From Sphingomonadales bacterium (GTDB lineage: Bacteria; Pseudomonadota; Alphaproteobacteria; Sphingomonadales; Sphingomonadaceae), in contig JAGPVK010000334.1 in NCBI GenBank assembly GCA_018067055.1, forward strand, positions 1-12,197: a stretch of DNA of 12,197 nt. Direction: 5' to 3'. Of this stretch, positions 1 to 7,488 are shown one piece after another (the first letter of the stretch is position 1; the number at the start of each line of letters is the position of its first letter). A program made the translations under genes and the position numbers. Below the pieces are notes generated by a model. It was not told the origin of the DNA. It made no database searches and was given only the letters and a program-made list of their open reading frames with translations.

Positions 1-1481
1 GCCTGACCGTCGAACCGGGACAGTGCACCGCGCTTATCGGTGCATCGGGTTCCGGGAAAAGCCTAACCTGCCTGACGCCCTTTGGCCTGACACCGGGTGC
101 TGCCTCTGGCGCGATGGTTCTGGACGGGATTGATCTGGGTACTGCAGATGCCGCTCAAATTGGTGATGCGCGCCGTCGGCTCACCGGATTTATTTTCCAG
201 CAGCCACTGACCGCGCTGACACCGCATCTGACGGTCGGCGCGCAATTGCAGGAGGCGGCGATGCAGGCCGGTGGCGCGCGGCCATCTCGCCTTGAGCTGG
301 CTCGCAAACTGCAGCGAGTCGGTCTTTCACGGGCCGATGAGCGGCTCGACCAGTTCCCGCACCGGCTGTCCGGGGGCGAACGCCAGCGGGTGATGATCGC
401 GGCGGCCATCGCGCATGGCCCAAAATTGCTGGTCGCCGACGAACCAACCAGCGCGCTGGACGCATCGCTGCGCGCCGAGATCATGGCCCTGCTTGACGAA
501 TTGCGCGTCGAGCAGGGGTTGGGGCTGTTGCTGGTCAGTCATGATCTGGCTTCGGTCGAAGGCCATGCCGATCAACTGGTGGTTATGGAAAACGGCTACG
601 TGGTGGAGAGCGGCCGGGCTAGCACCGTGATTGCTCATCCACAGCAAGAATATACCAGACGGCTGATCGCCGCGACGCCGCGTCTTGACGAGTCATCGCC
701 GAGGCTCAGTCAGCCCGGCGACCCGTTGCTCGAAACAATCGGGGTTGGCGTCGAATTTGGGCGTCCCGGTTGGCGTCGGGGAAATATCCGGGCTGTGGTC
801 GATGCGAGCATCATCTTGCGGCAGAGCGAATCGCTGGCTCTGGTCGGCGGTTCCGGTTCAGGAAAGTCAACGCTCGGGCGTGCGATTGCCGGTATTGGAC
901 CAGTGACCGAGGGGGAAATCCTGTGGCAGGGTACAACGCTTCCTGAACGCCGCAAGCGCAGTCTGGACATGCGACGATTGATCCAGCCGGTGTTCCAGGA
1001 CCCGGTCGCCAGTCTCGATCCGCAATGGCTGGTTGAGGATATTGTCACCGAACCGCTGCGCAATCTGAGGCCAGACCTCATCAAGGCGGAACGCAACGAA
1101 CTGGCGCGGCAGGCCTTGTCCGATGTCGATCTCGCGGAGGATTTTTTGACCCGTGTTCCGGCAAGCCTGTCGGGTGGTCAGGCCCAGCGGGTCGCTATCG
1201 CGCGGGCGATCATCGCGGCGCCGCAGCTGCTGGTGCTGGATGAAGCGACATCTGCACTTGATCCGCTGGTTGGCGCCGAGATTTTGAATCTGCTCGCCAG
1301 GCTGCAAGCGGACACTGGACTGAGCCTGCTGTTCATCACCCATGACATCGCTGCCGCACGCAGATTGTGCCACCGGATCGCAGTGATGGAAGAGGGGAGA
1401 ATCGTCGAAACCGGTGACTTGCAGGCCGTGATTGATCACCCTCGGCATCCGGCGACGCAAAAGCTGATCGCAGCCAGCTAA
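1..1481 (+). CDS. Fused dual ABC transporter ATPase, oligopeptide/nickel type (5' partial)
   Basis: This is an energy-coupling ATPase with two nucleotide-binding domains in one chain, as in YejF or GsiA, expected on the cytoplasmic face of a peptide, nickel or similar importer. The frame is open to the left edge, so the true start is outside; 492 residues are visible, counting from base 3. Domain 1 has Walker A GASGSGKS (13-20), a Q-loop FQQP (about 65-68), signature LSGGERQ (122-128), Walker B ending DEPTSALD, and the switch His in VSHD (180). Domain 2 has GGSGSGKST (282-290), FQDP (331-334), LSGGQAQ (389-395), Walker B LLVLDEA (409-415) and His 446 in ITHD. Both domains look catalytically complete. 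Each is followed by an Opp/Dpp-like tail with a HP motif and a KLIAA or RLIAA ending. Substrate cannot be judged because the permease and binding-protein genes are not in view. Only about 20-40 N-terminal residues are probably missing. Confidence 0.93.
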   Translation, partial: LTVEPGQCTALIGASGSGKSLTCLTPFGLTPGAASGAMVLDGIDLGTADAAQIGDARRRLTGFIFQQPLTALTPHLTVGAQLQEAAMQAGGARPSRLELARKLQRVGLSRADERLDQFPHRLSGGERQRVMIAAAIAHGPKLLVADEPTSALDASLRAEIMALLDELRVEQGLGLLLVSHDLASVEGHADQLVVMENGYVVESGRASTVIAHPQQEYTRRLIAATPRLDESSPRLSQPGDPLLETIGVGVEFGRPGWRRGNIRAVVDASIILRQSESLALVGGSGSGKSTLGRAIAGIGPVTEGEILWQGTTLPERRKRSLDMRRLIQPVFQDPVASLDPQWLVEDIVTEPLRNLRPDLIKAERNELARQALSDVDLAEDFLTRVPASLSGGQAQRVAIARAIIAAPQLLVLDEATSALDPLVGAEILNLLARLQADTGLSLLFITHDIAAARRLCHRIAVMEEGRIVETGDLQAVIDHPRHPATQKLIAAS

Positions 1482-1482
1482 G

Positions 1483-1518
1483 AAAAAGGCCGCCCGGTTG
1501 TCCGAGCGGCCCCTTTTT
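1483..1518. terminator. Bidirectional intrinsic terminator between ABC ATPase and porin genes
   Basis: A hairpin with arms GGCCGCCCGG and CCGAGCGGCC (one mismatch) around a TTGT loop is flanked by AAAAA on the left and TTTTT on the right. It therefore reads as stem plus T tract on both strands. It begins one base after the stop codon of the plus-strand ATPase gene and lies about 20 bases beyond the stop of the minus-strand porin gene, so it can end both convergent transcripts. Confidence 0.88.
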
Positions 1519-1538
1519 CAGCGTGGCTTTTTGTGAAT

Positions 1539-2324
1539 TTAGAAGGATACGCCGAGAGTGAACACCACCGCATCATCGGTAAAGCTATTGATCGAAGGCC
1601 CTTCGACGCCTGTGTACATGATGCTCGCTGTCAGATTGCCGGTAATCGCCCAGTCTGCACCGACCGAATAGTCCAATCCTGAATCATCACCAGTACCGGC
1701 CAGAAGCGGCGGAGCAAGCGCACCTTTGGTATAGCCCAAATGCCCGTTGAGTGTGATCGGAGTGTTCGGAATGCCAGCACTCAGGTCGGTATAAAGATAG
1801 AGATTATCGTCATTGCCGAGCGAATCCTGTTTCGGCGCCCAAGCGACACCCACAGTCGCTTCGACGGGACCGATCGTGGCGGCAACCGAAGCATAGGGTT
1901 CGAAATAATCGAGATCCACGCCCTTCACACCATTGGGATAGAGATAATAGAGAAGTCCGACATCGACGGTGACGCCAGAGGTGACTTCACCCGACCAGCC
2001 GCCGTAGACATCAAGTTCAACGCCGCCGTAGGGATTGATCTTGCCTTCGAGCGAAGATCCCCAGGTGCCGATGTAAAAGCCACTTTCATGAGAAATGTCG
2101 ATGCCGCCCTGAATGGCGATATCGCCGCCCGAAAGCGACACGCCGCGGAATCGGTAGTCCGAAGTTACAGCGGCATTTCCTGAAATCGTAATGGAGCTGG
2201 TAGATTCCGCTTCTTCATCCTGAGCGAATGCAGGTGCGGCCGTGCTGGCCAACAAGATAGCCGAAAGGCCGATGAAGGTTGATTTGGCTTTGCTGCCAAG
2301 AATAGTTTTACTGGACGTGCGCAT
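1539..2324 (-). CDS. TorF-family putative outer-membrane porin
   Basis: A 261-residue secreted beta-barrel protein resembling the TorF / TIGR02001 family of proteobacterial putative porins. Residues 1-34 form a Sec signal peptide: a basic start, a hydrophobic core (FIGLSAILLASTAAP) and AFA before Gln35. A short acidic, Ser-rich stretch follows, then the family-like opening GNAAVTSDYRFRGVSLS and alternating hydrophobic/aromatic strands down to a C-terminal GVSF, whose final Phe fits a BAM insertion signal. The open frame continues 49 codons further upstream, but ATG 2324 is chosen because it begins the signal peptide and has AAAGGGA five bases before it. The gene is monocistronic, with an upstream gap of about 300 bases and its own terminator. 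The family is well recognised but its transported substrate is not known to me. Confidence 0.85.
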   Translation of the reverse strand: MRTSSKTILGSKAKSTFIGLSAILLASTAAPAFAQDEEAESTSSITISGNAAVTSDYRFRGVSLSGGDIAIQGGIDISHESGFYIGTWGSSLEGKINPYGGVELDVYGGWSGEVTSGVTVDVGLLYYLYPNGVKGVDLDYFEPYASVAATIGPVEATVGVAWAPKQDSLGNDDNLYLYTDLSAGIPNTPITLNGHLGYTKGALAPPLLAGTGDDSGLDYSVGADWAITGNLTASIMYTGVEGPSINSFTDDAVVFTLGVSF

Positions 2325-2329
2325 GGAAA

Positions 2330-2336
2330 TCCCTTT
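2330..2336 (-). promoter_or_regulatory. Ribosome binding site deciding the porin start
   Basis: On the minus strand AAAGGGA lies five bases before the ATG at 2324. It supports the start at the signal peptide rather than the longer open frame beginning at 2471. Confidence 0.6.
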
Positions 2337-2499
2337 CTCGTTAATGCGTATCGCCCCTCCTGATTTTGTCATGGCTGTCTTTTTATTGCGCCAGATGCCC
2401 CGAACGCGAACAGTCTCTAAACATGCAAGGGAAAGCTGCTCTATATTATTGCGCTGCACAAGAAAGAACACGACAGGAAAGGTGACATATTTTTCTAAT

Positions 2500-2515
2500 G
2501 TTGCACTTGCGCAAC
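2500..2515. promoter_or_regulatory. Inverted repeat, possible operator of the porin gene
   Basis: The 16-base element GTTGCACTTGCGCAAC has GTTGC/GCAAC outer arms, with 6 of 8 positions matching between half-sites. It lies about 175 bases upstream of the porin ATG in AT-rich DNA and overlaps a possible -35/-10 spacer. A symmetric site here would suit a dimeric regulator, but no regulator is identified. Confidence 0.35.
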
Positions 2516-2596
2516 AAAGCGCAATCCGGTCGCTTAAAATTTAGGCGGATTCGTTTCGACGTGACTAATAAAGCATCATTGCGTGCGCCGCAGCAT

Positions 2597-2626
2597 GGCA
2601 TTGCGCGGCGAAAGCGTTCGCATGCC
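2597..2626 (-). terminator. Weak hairpin directly after the MscS-family gene
   Basis: On the minus strand the bases right after the stop codon can pair GGCATGCG with CGCAATGCC (one bulge), or fold an inner GCGAA/TTCGC stem. There is no T tract after it, so it is not a convincing intrinsic terminator; it may only stabilise the 3' end of the sseA-metC-mscS transcript. Confidence 0.25.
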
Positions 2627-3964
2627 TTATTCGGTCGTCGTCGATTCTGGATGATCGGCGGCTGGTTCCGAACCGGCTTCGAGCGTGATGGTTCCGCCCT
2701 TCGGCAATGACTTGATATGAATGTCGCGCTGCGGAAAGGGGATTTCGACGCCATGTTCCTTGAACAGATCCCATACCCGCTTGAGGATCGCTGCCTTGAA
2801 ATTGCCCACTCCCGATTGCGGGTCCTTGATCCAGCAGCGAATTTCGAAATTGACGCTGTTGTCGCCGAATTCAAGCATCCAGACGACGGGCTTGGGGTGG
2901 TTGAGCACGCGCGGTACGTCAACACAGGCCTGTTTCATGAGGTCGATCGCCTGATCCATGTCGGTATTATAGGAGACGCCAACCGGGATGCTGATCCGGA
3001 CATTGGGGTTGGAATAAGACCAGTTTTCCACTTCCCGTGTCATCAGGTCCTCGTTTGGAATCAGATGTTCCTTGCCCTCGCGGGTTAGAACCGACACCGC
3101 GCGGACACCGATCTTGTTGACCCAGCCAAAGCTGTCGCCGACAGCAATGACATCACCCGGTTTGATTGAACGGTCCATCAGCAGGATGATTCCGGCGATC
3201 AGATTGCCGATCGTCTTCTGCATGCCGAAACCGATGGCGAGACCGAAGGCGCCGGAGAAAACTGCCAGGGCGGTAAGATCGATGCCGACGACGTCGAGGC
3301 CCAGCACGAATGCACCTGCCAATATGGCGACGGTGGCCAGCTTCTGACCCAGCACTTTTTGCGCGCCGTCCAGTTCGCTGTTCCCGATGATATAGGTAAC
3401 CAGCCGCATCAGCACCCGGGCAACTGCCAGCATGATCACTGCGGTCATCGCCAGAGTGACGATCCACAGCAGCGAAATTCTTCTCGAACCAAGGCTGAAC
3501 CCGACCTTGTCCATGGCTTGCGTGATCGGTTCGATGCCACCGACCAGTCCTGACCCGATACTCACGAACAACGCCAGGCCAATGATTGTTCCCAGCCAGT
3601 CCGGCATCCGCACCCCGCGGATCAGGTCATTGGCAAACAGGCCAACGGTGATCGCGATGGTGAGCGAAAAGACCACCTGTGCGATCAGATGCCAGGGATA
3701 GAAAGCCAGGAATATCCCGCATAGAATGAATGTGGTCGCGCGCCGGGTCATGTCGCGGATGCGGCGACCGGCGAGTTCGCTCTCGTAGCCGGCCCGGGCT
3801 TCCCACAGGTGGCGCAGCTTGGGACCAATATATTTGCTGAGATACCAGCCGGCGGTCAGCGCCAGCATCACCAGCGCAGCAGCAACCGCGCCTTCGATAT
3901 ACTGGACGTTGCGCGGCGTATCAGAAGTCAGGGATTCCAGATATTTATAGGCATTGTCGATCAT
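2627..3964 (-). CDS. MscS-family mechanosensitive ion channel
   Basis: A 445-residue inner-membrane channel that opens under membrane tension, expected to act as a heptamer. Several hydrophobic helices precede the pore: roughly 23-42, 77-96, 97-115, 124-142, 163-190 and 207-224. The pore-lining helix and the start of the beta domain are the clearest MscS features: a small-residue-rich AFGLAIGFGMQKTIGN (239-254), then RSIKPGDVI (265-273). The cytosolic domain ends with PFPQRDIHI (409-417), a typical MscS closing motif, followed by an acidic, probably disordered tail. It is longer than the 286-residue E. coli MscS because of the extra N-terminal helices. Its ATG overlaps the metC stop as ATGA, so it is probably translated by coupling to metC, as the last gene of the sseA-metC operon. 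Confidence 0.93.
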   Translation of the reverse strand: MIDNAYKYLESLTSDTPRNVQYIEGAVAAALVMLALTAGWYLSKYIGPKLRHLWEARAGYESELAGRRIRDMTRRATTFILCGIFLAFYPWHLIAQVVFSLTIAITVGLFANDLIRGVRMPDWLGTIIGLALFVSIGSGLVGGIEPITQAMDKVGFSLGSRRISLLWIVTLAMTAVIMLAVARVLMRLVTYIIGNSELDGAQKVLGQKLATVAILAGAFVLGLDVVGIDLTALAVFSGAFGLAIGFGMQKTIGNLIAGIILLMDRSIKPGDVIAVGDSFGWVNKIGVRAVSVLTREGKEHLIPNEDLMTREVENWSYSNPNVRISIPVGVSYNTDMDQAIDLMKQACVDVPRVLNHPKPVVWMLEFGDNSVNFEIRCWIKDPQSGVGNFKAAILKRVWDLFKEHGVEIPFPQRDIHIKSLPKGGTITLEAGSEPAADHPESTTTE

Positions 3965-5160
3965 GACTTTGCACTGTGGTAATGTTCAAAGGCTTTGGCA
4001 AGGTCCGCAATCAAATCCTCCGGATCTTCCAGGCCGATGTTGAGCCGCACGAGGGTGCCGCCGGCGGTCCAGTCAGTCACGGTGCGATGTTTCCCCGGAT
4101 CGACCGGAAGCGCGAGGCTTTCAAACCCGCCCCAGCTATAACCGATGCCGAACAGGGTCAGCGCATCAATGAAGGCGGCGCGGGATTGGTCATCCCCGTC
4201 CTTCAGTTCGAAGGAAAACAGGCCCGACGAACCCTTGAAATCGCGTTTCCATATCTCGTGCCCCGGGCAGTCGGTCAGGGCAGGGTGGAGGACGAGGCCA
4301 ACTTCGGGTCGTGCTTTCAGCCAATGGGCAATCTGCAATGCGCTGGCTTCATGCTGGCGCAGACGGACTTCCAATGTCCGGAGTCCGCGCGCCGCGAGAT
4401 AGGCATCATCCGGCGAGACCACCTGGCCCAGTTGCTGTGCCGTGCGCCGGAGCCGGGTCCAATATTCCTTATGCGTGGTGACTGCGCCCATCATCACGTC
4501 GCTATGCCCGACAATATATTTGGTCGCGGCGATTATCGCGATATCAACGCCATGTTCCAGAGCTGGGAAAAAGCGCGACGTCGCCCATGTATTGTCGAGC
4601 AGAGTGACGATGCCGGCAGTCCGAGCCGCCTCGCAGATGGCCGGAACGTCCTGAACCTCGAAGGTCAGGCTGCCTGGACTCTCCAGCAAAACGGCTTTTG
4701 TCCTGGGTCCGAAAAGACTGGCGATACCCGACCCGATCAGAGGATCATAATAGCGTGCCGTGATACCCATGCGTTTCAGAAAGGCGTCGGCAAAGCTGCG
4801 GCTGGGGTCATAGCTGCTGTCGGTGAGCAAGACTTCATCGCCCGGTTGCAAAACAGCCAGCAGCGCACAGGAAATTGCGGCCACCCCCGAAGGATAGAGC
4901 ATGGTCCCGGCCGCGCCGGGTTCCATTTCGGTCAGTGCTTCAGCCAGCGACCATTGAGTCGGAGAGCCGCGGCGGCCATAAAAAAACCGGCCGTCATCAT
5001 TGGTCTTCAGGCCTTCCCGGAGATGGGCCACATCGTTGTAAAGATGGGTGCTGCCGCGCCAGACCGGTGGATTGACCACCGCTCCGGTCCATTTTTTCCG
5101 TCGACCGCCGGTAACCACCCGGGTCGCGGGCCTTTTGGAACCAGAGTCATTATCGGCCAA
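3961..5160 (-). CDS. metC: Cystathionine beta-lyase (PLP enzyme)
   Basis: A cytosolic pyridoxal-phosphate enzyme of the Cys/Met metabolism family, 399 residues, that splits cystathionine to homocysteine, pyruvate and ammonia in methionine synthesis; relatives also release sulfide from cysteine. Visible active-site features are YGRRG (61-65, cofactor phosphate contact from the partner subunit), Ser-Gly at 91-92, Tyr117 stacking position, Asp189 in LLDNTWAT, the Schiff-base Lys214 in ATKYIVGHSD, Trp343 and Arg372 in VRLNIG, matching E. coli MetC order and spacing. The start codon is TTG at 5160; a stop (TAG) lies immediately upstream in frame and no ATG is available before residue 79, so TTG is close to forced. 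Only a weak GGA precedes it. It lies 27 bases after sseA and overlaps the MscS-family gene by ATGA. A gamma-lyase or sulfhydrylase role is less likely. Confidence 0.93.
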   Translation of the reverse strand: MADNDSGSKRPATRVVTGGRRKKWTGAVVNPPVWRGSTHLYNDVAHLREGLKTNDDGRFFYGRRGSPTQWSLAEALTEMEPGAAGTMLYPSGVAAISCALLAVLQPGDEVLLTDSSYDPSRSFADAFLKRMGITARYYDPLIGSGIASLFGPRTKAVLLESPGSLTFEVQDVPAICEAARTAGIVTLLDNTWATSRFFPALEHGVDIAIIAATKYIVGHSDVMMGAVTTHKEYWTRLRRTAQQLGQVVSPDDAYLAARGLRTLEVRLRQHEASALQIAHWLKARPEVGLVLHPALTDCPGHEIWKRDFKGSSGLFSFELKDGDDQSRAAFIDALTLFGIGYSWGGFESLALPVDPGKHRTVTDWTAGGTLVRLNIGLEDPEDLIADLAKAFEHYHSAKS

Positions 5161-5187
5161 CTATCGTTCCAGCGACGCCAGCATTTT

Positions 5188-6024
5188 TCAGGCGGTTTCT
5201 TTCGGGGTGTCCGCGTCGGCACCCCATTCGGCCCAGCTGCCATCATAAAGGGCGGTTTTTTCGGCACCCGCAAGCGCTGCGGCAAAGGACACAACCGCTG
5301 CGGTCATTCCCGATCCACAAGTTGTGATCAGCGGTTTTGTCAGATCAACGCCTGCGTCGCTGAAGATGGCCTTGATCTCGTCGCTGTCTTTCCATGTGCC
5401 GTCAGCGTTAAAAAAGCTGCTGTGCGGAATATTGGTCGAGCCGGGGATATGGCCGGATGCTGCATCGCCGCGTGGATCTGGGGTTTCACCACTAAACCGG
5501 TCAGCCGGCCGTGCATCGACAACCTGCTCGCTCTTGCTGTGCAGATTGGCCAGCATATCCGCCTTGGTGCGGACATCCTTGTCATCTTTCCATACCGTGA
5601 AATGGCGGTGGCGCAGCGCTTCCTTGCCGGTTTCCAGGGGTCGGCCTTCGGCCTTCCATTTGGCAATTCCGCCATCGAGAATGGCAACTTCGTGGGCGCC
5701 GAAAATGGTCAGCATCCACCAGGCACGGGCTGCGCTCTTCATCGGGCTGTCATCATAAAGAACCACGCGGCTGCCATCGCCCAAGCCGAGCGATTGCATC
5801 CGGCTGGCAAATTTTTCCGCCGGTGGCAGCATATTATCAATCGGGTTGCTGGCATCGGTCAACTCGCTGAGATCCATGAATACAGCGCCAGGAATGTGGC
5901 CGGCCTCATATTCGGCTGCCGGATTGCGTCCTGCATCCGCCATGAATTTTGTCGCATCAACGATGCGTAAATCCGATGCGCCAAGTTCGTTGGCCAGCCA
6001 GTCGGTCGTTACCAGCAATTCCAT
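5188..6024 (-). CDS. sseA: 3-mercaptopyruvate sulfurtransferase (tandem rhodanese)
   Basis: A 278-residue, two-rhodanese-domain enzyme that moves sulfur from 3-mercaptopyruvate to a thiol or cyanide acceptor via a cysteine persulfide. The N-terminal, non-catalytic rhodanese domain spans about 4-128 (AGHIPGAVFMD, LYDD, LDGG). The catalytic domain has VDARPADRFSGE with a downstream DPRGD, GHIPGSTNIP, and the active Cys236 in CGSGMTA. The CGSG loop separates mercaptopyruvate enzymes from thiosulfate sulfurtransferases (CRKGVTA); the usual Val is Met here. Length fits the family. An in-frame TTG at 6030 gives a frame two residues longer, but GAGGAG lies six bases before ATG 6024 and would touch the TTG, so 6024 is chosen. 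It heads the sseA-metC-mscS operon, upstream of about 160 bases of probable promoter DNA. Confidence 0.93.
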   Translation of the reverse strand: MELLVTTDWLANELGASDLRIVDATKFMADAGRNPAAEYEAGHIPGAVFMDLSELTDASNPIDNMLPPAEKFASRMQSLGLGDGSRVVLYDDSPMKSAARAWWMLTIFGAHEVAILDGGIAKWKAEGRPLETGKEALRHRHFTVWKDDKDVRTKADMLANLHSKSEQVVDARPADRFSGETPDPRGDAASGHIPGSTNIPHSSFFNADGTWKDSDEIKAIFSDAGVDLTKPLITTCGSGMTAAVVSFAAALAGAEKTALYDGSWAEWGADADTPKETA

Positions 6025-6030
6025 ATTCAA

Positions 6031-6036
6031 CTCCTC
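6031..6036 (-). promoter_or_regulatory. Strong ribosome binding site of sseA
   Basis: GAGGAG on the minus strand, six bases before ATG 6024. It decides between that ATG and the in-frame TTG at 6030, which it abuts. It is clearly better than the site before metC. Confidence 0.75.
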
Positions 6037-6185
6037 ATGCCCGCAAGTATTTGCGCTATTCGTTCCGCCGTTTAGCGATTCGATTTCCAGCCGTCGAGGC
6101 TATAACGCATTGCCCCGCGAATCCACCGCTTATGTGGTTTTTGTGCATGTCATGCTGTTACGGGAATGGGTGCTCGGTGGGAAAA

Positions 6186-7385
6186 TCACCCCATAGAGAG
6201 CGCACGGAAGCCCAGTGGCGTGAAGCTGCGGGGTCCCTGATCCAGTCGGAACGGTGCCATCCTGGAGCGGGGTGGCTGATGTTCCCTGCCAACCAGAAAC
6301 CTGGCGTTCTGACGATGCTGGACGCCGGCGCCATCGGTATATTCCATCGCAATTTGCACCATCGGGACAAACAAGGCCTGAGCCTGGAACATGATCGGAT
6401 CAATGCTGGCCAGAGGGATGCGGAATTCCGTCAGGATTTTCGCGTCTTCGCCGCGGTGCAGCTGGTGCAGCTCGTCCAGCGGCAAGAGATCGGCCCCGGC
6501 GGGATCGTGGCTGCCATCATCCTTTGCCTGAACCATCGCGCCGTTGACCCTGATGCCCGTCAAAACCTCGCTGCTATGGTTGGAGAGCGTGAGCTCGAAA
6601 CTCAGAACCGCGTTGATCAATGTCGCATTGGCTGTGCGGGGGTGGAAGCCGATAGTTATTGCAGCTACGGGCTCGCGTGTTGCCGGAAGCTTCGCGGCGC
6701 TGACTGCTGCACTGGTTTTTTCTGCATCGGCTTTCGCGGCGACCGGCTTTTGTGAGGATACGCGCCGAGCGCGCCACAGAAATATCGCGAACAGCAGAAC
6801 GGACAGCAGGGCAGCAAAGGACAGCAGTAACCATTCGGTTGCCGCGGTTGTCGGCACCGGCTCTGCAGCGGCTTTGGTCGGCGGTAATTCTGTCTGTGTT
6901 GCTATGGTCTCTGATTCTGGTGGTTCCTGGCGTTCGTCAGCCGTGGCTGCCGGTTCCAACCGGGGCGAATCCGTTTCCGCTGCGGATTTATCTGCCGTGA
7001 CATTCGGCTCTGGCGGGTCCCGGCGAGCTGGTTGTTGAATCTGCCGGCTGGCATTGTCAGCAGCAGGCCCGGTTACCTGATCATTGGATGAAGGAATGTT
7101 GTTGATCGCCGGCACCCTGGCTGGTGTGGTGCGCGGCGTAACAGCGGCCGGTTTGGCAAGCGGGATTTCCGGATCAACCGGCCCTTGTAATATATCCTGC
7201 TCCGGCGCGCTGTCCGGCCCCGGAGGCAGGGAATAGCTGCTGACCGCTGGCCCATTCTGCGGGACCGGCGGGAGATCATTGCCAGTGGTTTGAGCGAAGA
7301 CGACCGCGCCCGGCCACAGCCCCAGGATGACACCGGTCAAAATAGCTCGAAGCCCAATGCGTGTGATTATCTGAAAAACGACCAT
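6186..7385 (-). CDS. Unrecognised single-pass membrane protein with Pro/Ala-rich periplasmic region
   Basis: I do not recognise a named family. From ATG 7385 the protein has 399 residues. Residues 1-31 look like a signal peptide (basic start, hydrophobic core, VVFA before Gln32). About 33-183 is low-complexity, rich in Pro, Ala, Glu and Thr, and probably extended in the periplasm. A single transmembrane helix (185-204) is followed by RARR, placing the rest in the cytoplasm: a Lys/Ala-rich linker (205-240), then a domain (about 243-399) with alternating hydrophobic residues suggestive of beta strands (LINAVLSFELTLSNHS), closing with a GPRSFTPLGFRALSMG tail. A longer frame from ATG 7460 is possible, but its first 25 residues look non-coding and would cover the queF promoter. 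The G-rich bases before 7385 are too close to be a good ribosome site, so the start is unsure. The gene is divergent from queF and about 160 bases from sseA. Confidence 0.7.
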   Translation of the reverse strand: MVVFQIITRIGLRAILTGVILGLWPGAVVFAQTTGNDLPPVPQNGPAVSSYSLPPGPDSAPEQDILQGPVDPEIPLAKPAAVTPRTTPARVPAINNIPSSNDQVTGPAADNASRQIQQPARRDPPEPNVTADKSAAETDSPRLEPAATADERQEPPESETIATQTELPPTKAAAEPVPTTAATEWLLLSFAALLSVLLFAIFLWRARRVSSQKPVAAKADAEKTSAAVSAAKLPATREPVAAITIGFHPRTANATLINAVLSFELTLSNHSSEVLTGIRVNGAMVQAKDDGSHDPAGADLLPLDELHQLHRGEDAKILTEFRIPLASIDPIMFQAQALFVPMVQIAMEYTDGAGVQHRQNARFLVGREHQPPRSRMAPFRLDQGPRSFTPLGFRALSMG

Positions 7386-7453
7386 TTCCCCATATATTTG
7401 CCGGTCAAATTGCCGCCAGCGGCACTGAACCGGCGATGAATGCAGCAGGGGTG

Positions 7454-7484
7454 ATGACATGAAGCGCCCGGTGCACTAGATAAT
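7454..7484 (+). promoter_or_regulatory. Candidate queF promoter
   Basis: ATGACA (7454-7459, 5 of 6 to TTGACA) and GATAAT (7479-7484, 5 of 6 to TATAAT) are separated by 19 bases, slightly long. The -10 box ends only four bases before the queF ATG, so a start site six to eight bases on would fall at or just inside the first codon. No ribosome site is visible, consistent with a leaderless message. Confidence 0.35.
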
Positions 7485-7488
7485 CTGC

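Larger units (their letters stand above)
2325..2626. other. Intergenic region upstream of the porin gene
   Basis: This gap of about 300 bases lies between the porin start and the end of the MscS-family gene. The part from about 2440 to 2545 is visibly AT-richer than the flanking genes and probably holds the porin promoter. The only structured elements I can support are the inverted repeat at 2500-2515 and a weak hairpin at 2597-2626, both listed separately. On the minus strand TTGTTG and AAAAAT are 17 bases apart across the inverted repeat, a weak promoter candidate. The open frame that runs through part of it in phase with the porin has no signs of being coding. Confidence 0.5.

Noticed and set aside
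2325..2471. N-terminal extension of the porin frame to 2471
   Set aside because: The extra 49 residues precede a standard signal peptide, have no ribosome site and would put the signal sequence inside the protein.
3976..5970. A 664-codon open frame on the plus strand, antisense to metC and sseA
   Set aside because: It is in exact codon-complement register with both genes, so it stays open simply because TTA, CTA and TCA codons are missing from them. Its translation shows no recognisable family, and the sense genes have full active-site motifs.
7386..7460. ATG 7460 as the start of the unrecognised membrane protein
   Set aside because: The extra 25 residues are rich in Arg, Gln and Trp and would bury the signal peptide; the start would also overlap the likely queF promoter. 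It is not fully excluded because the ribosome site at 7385 is poor.
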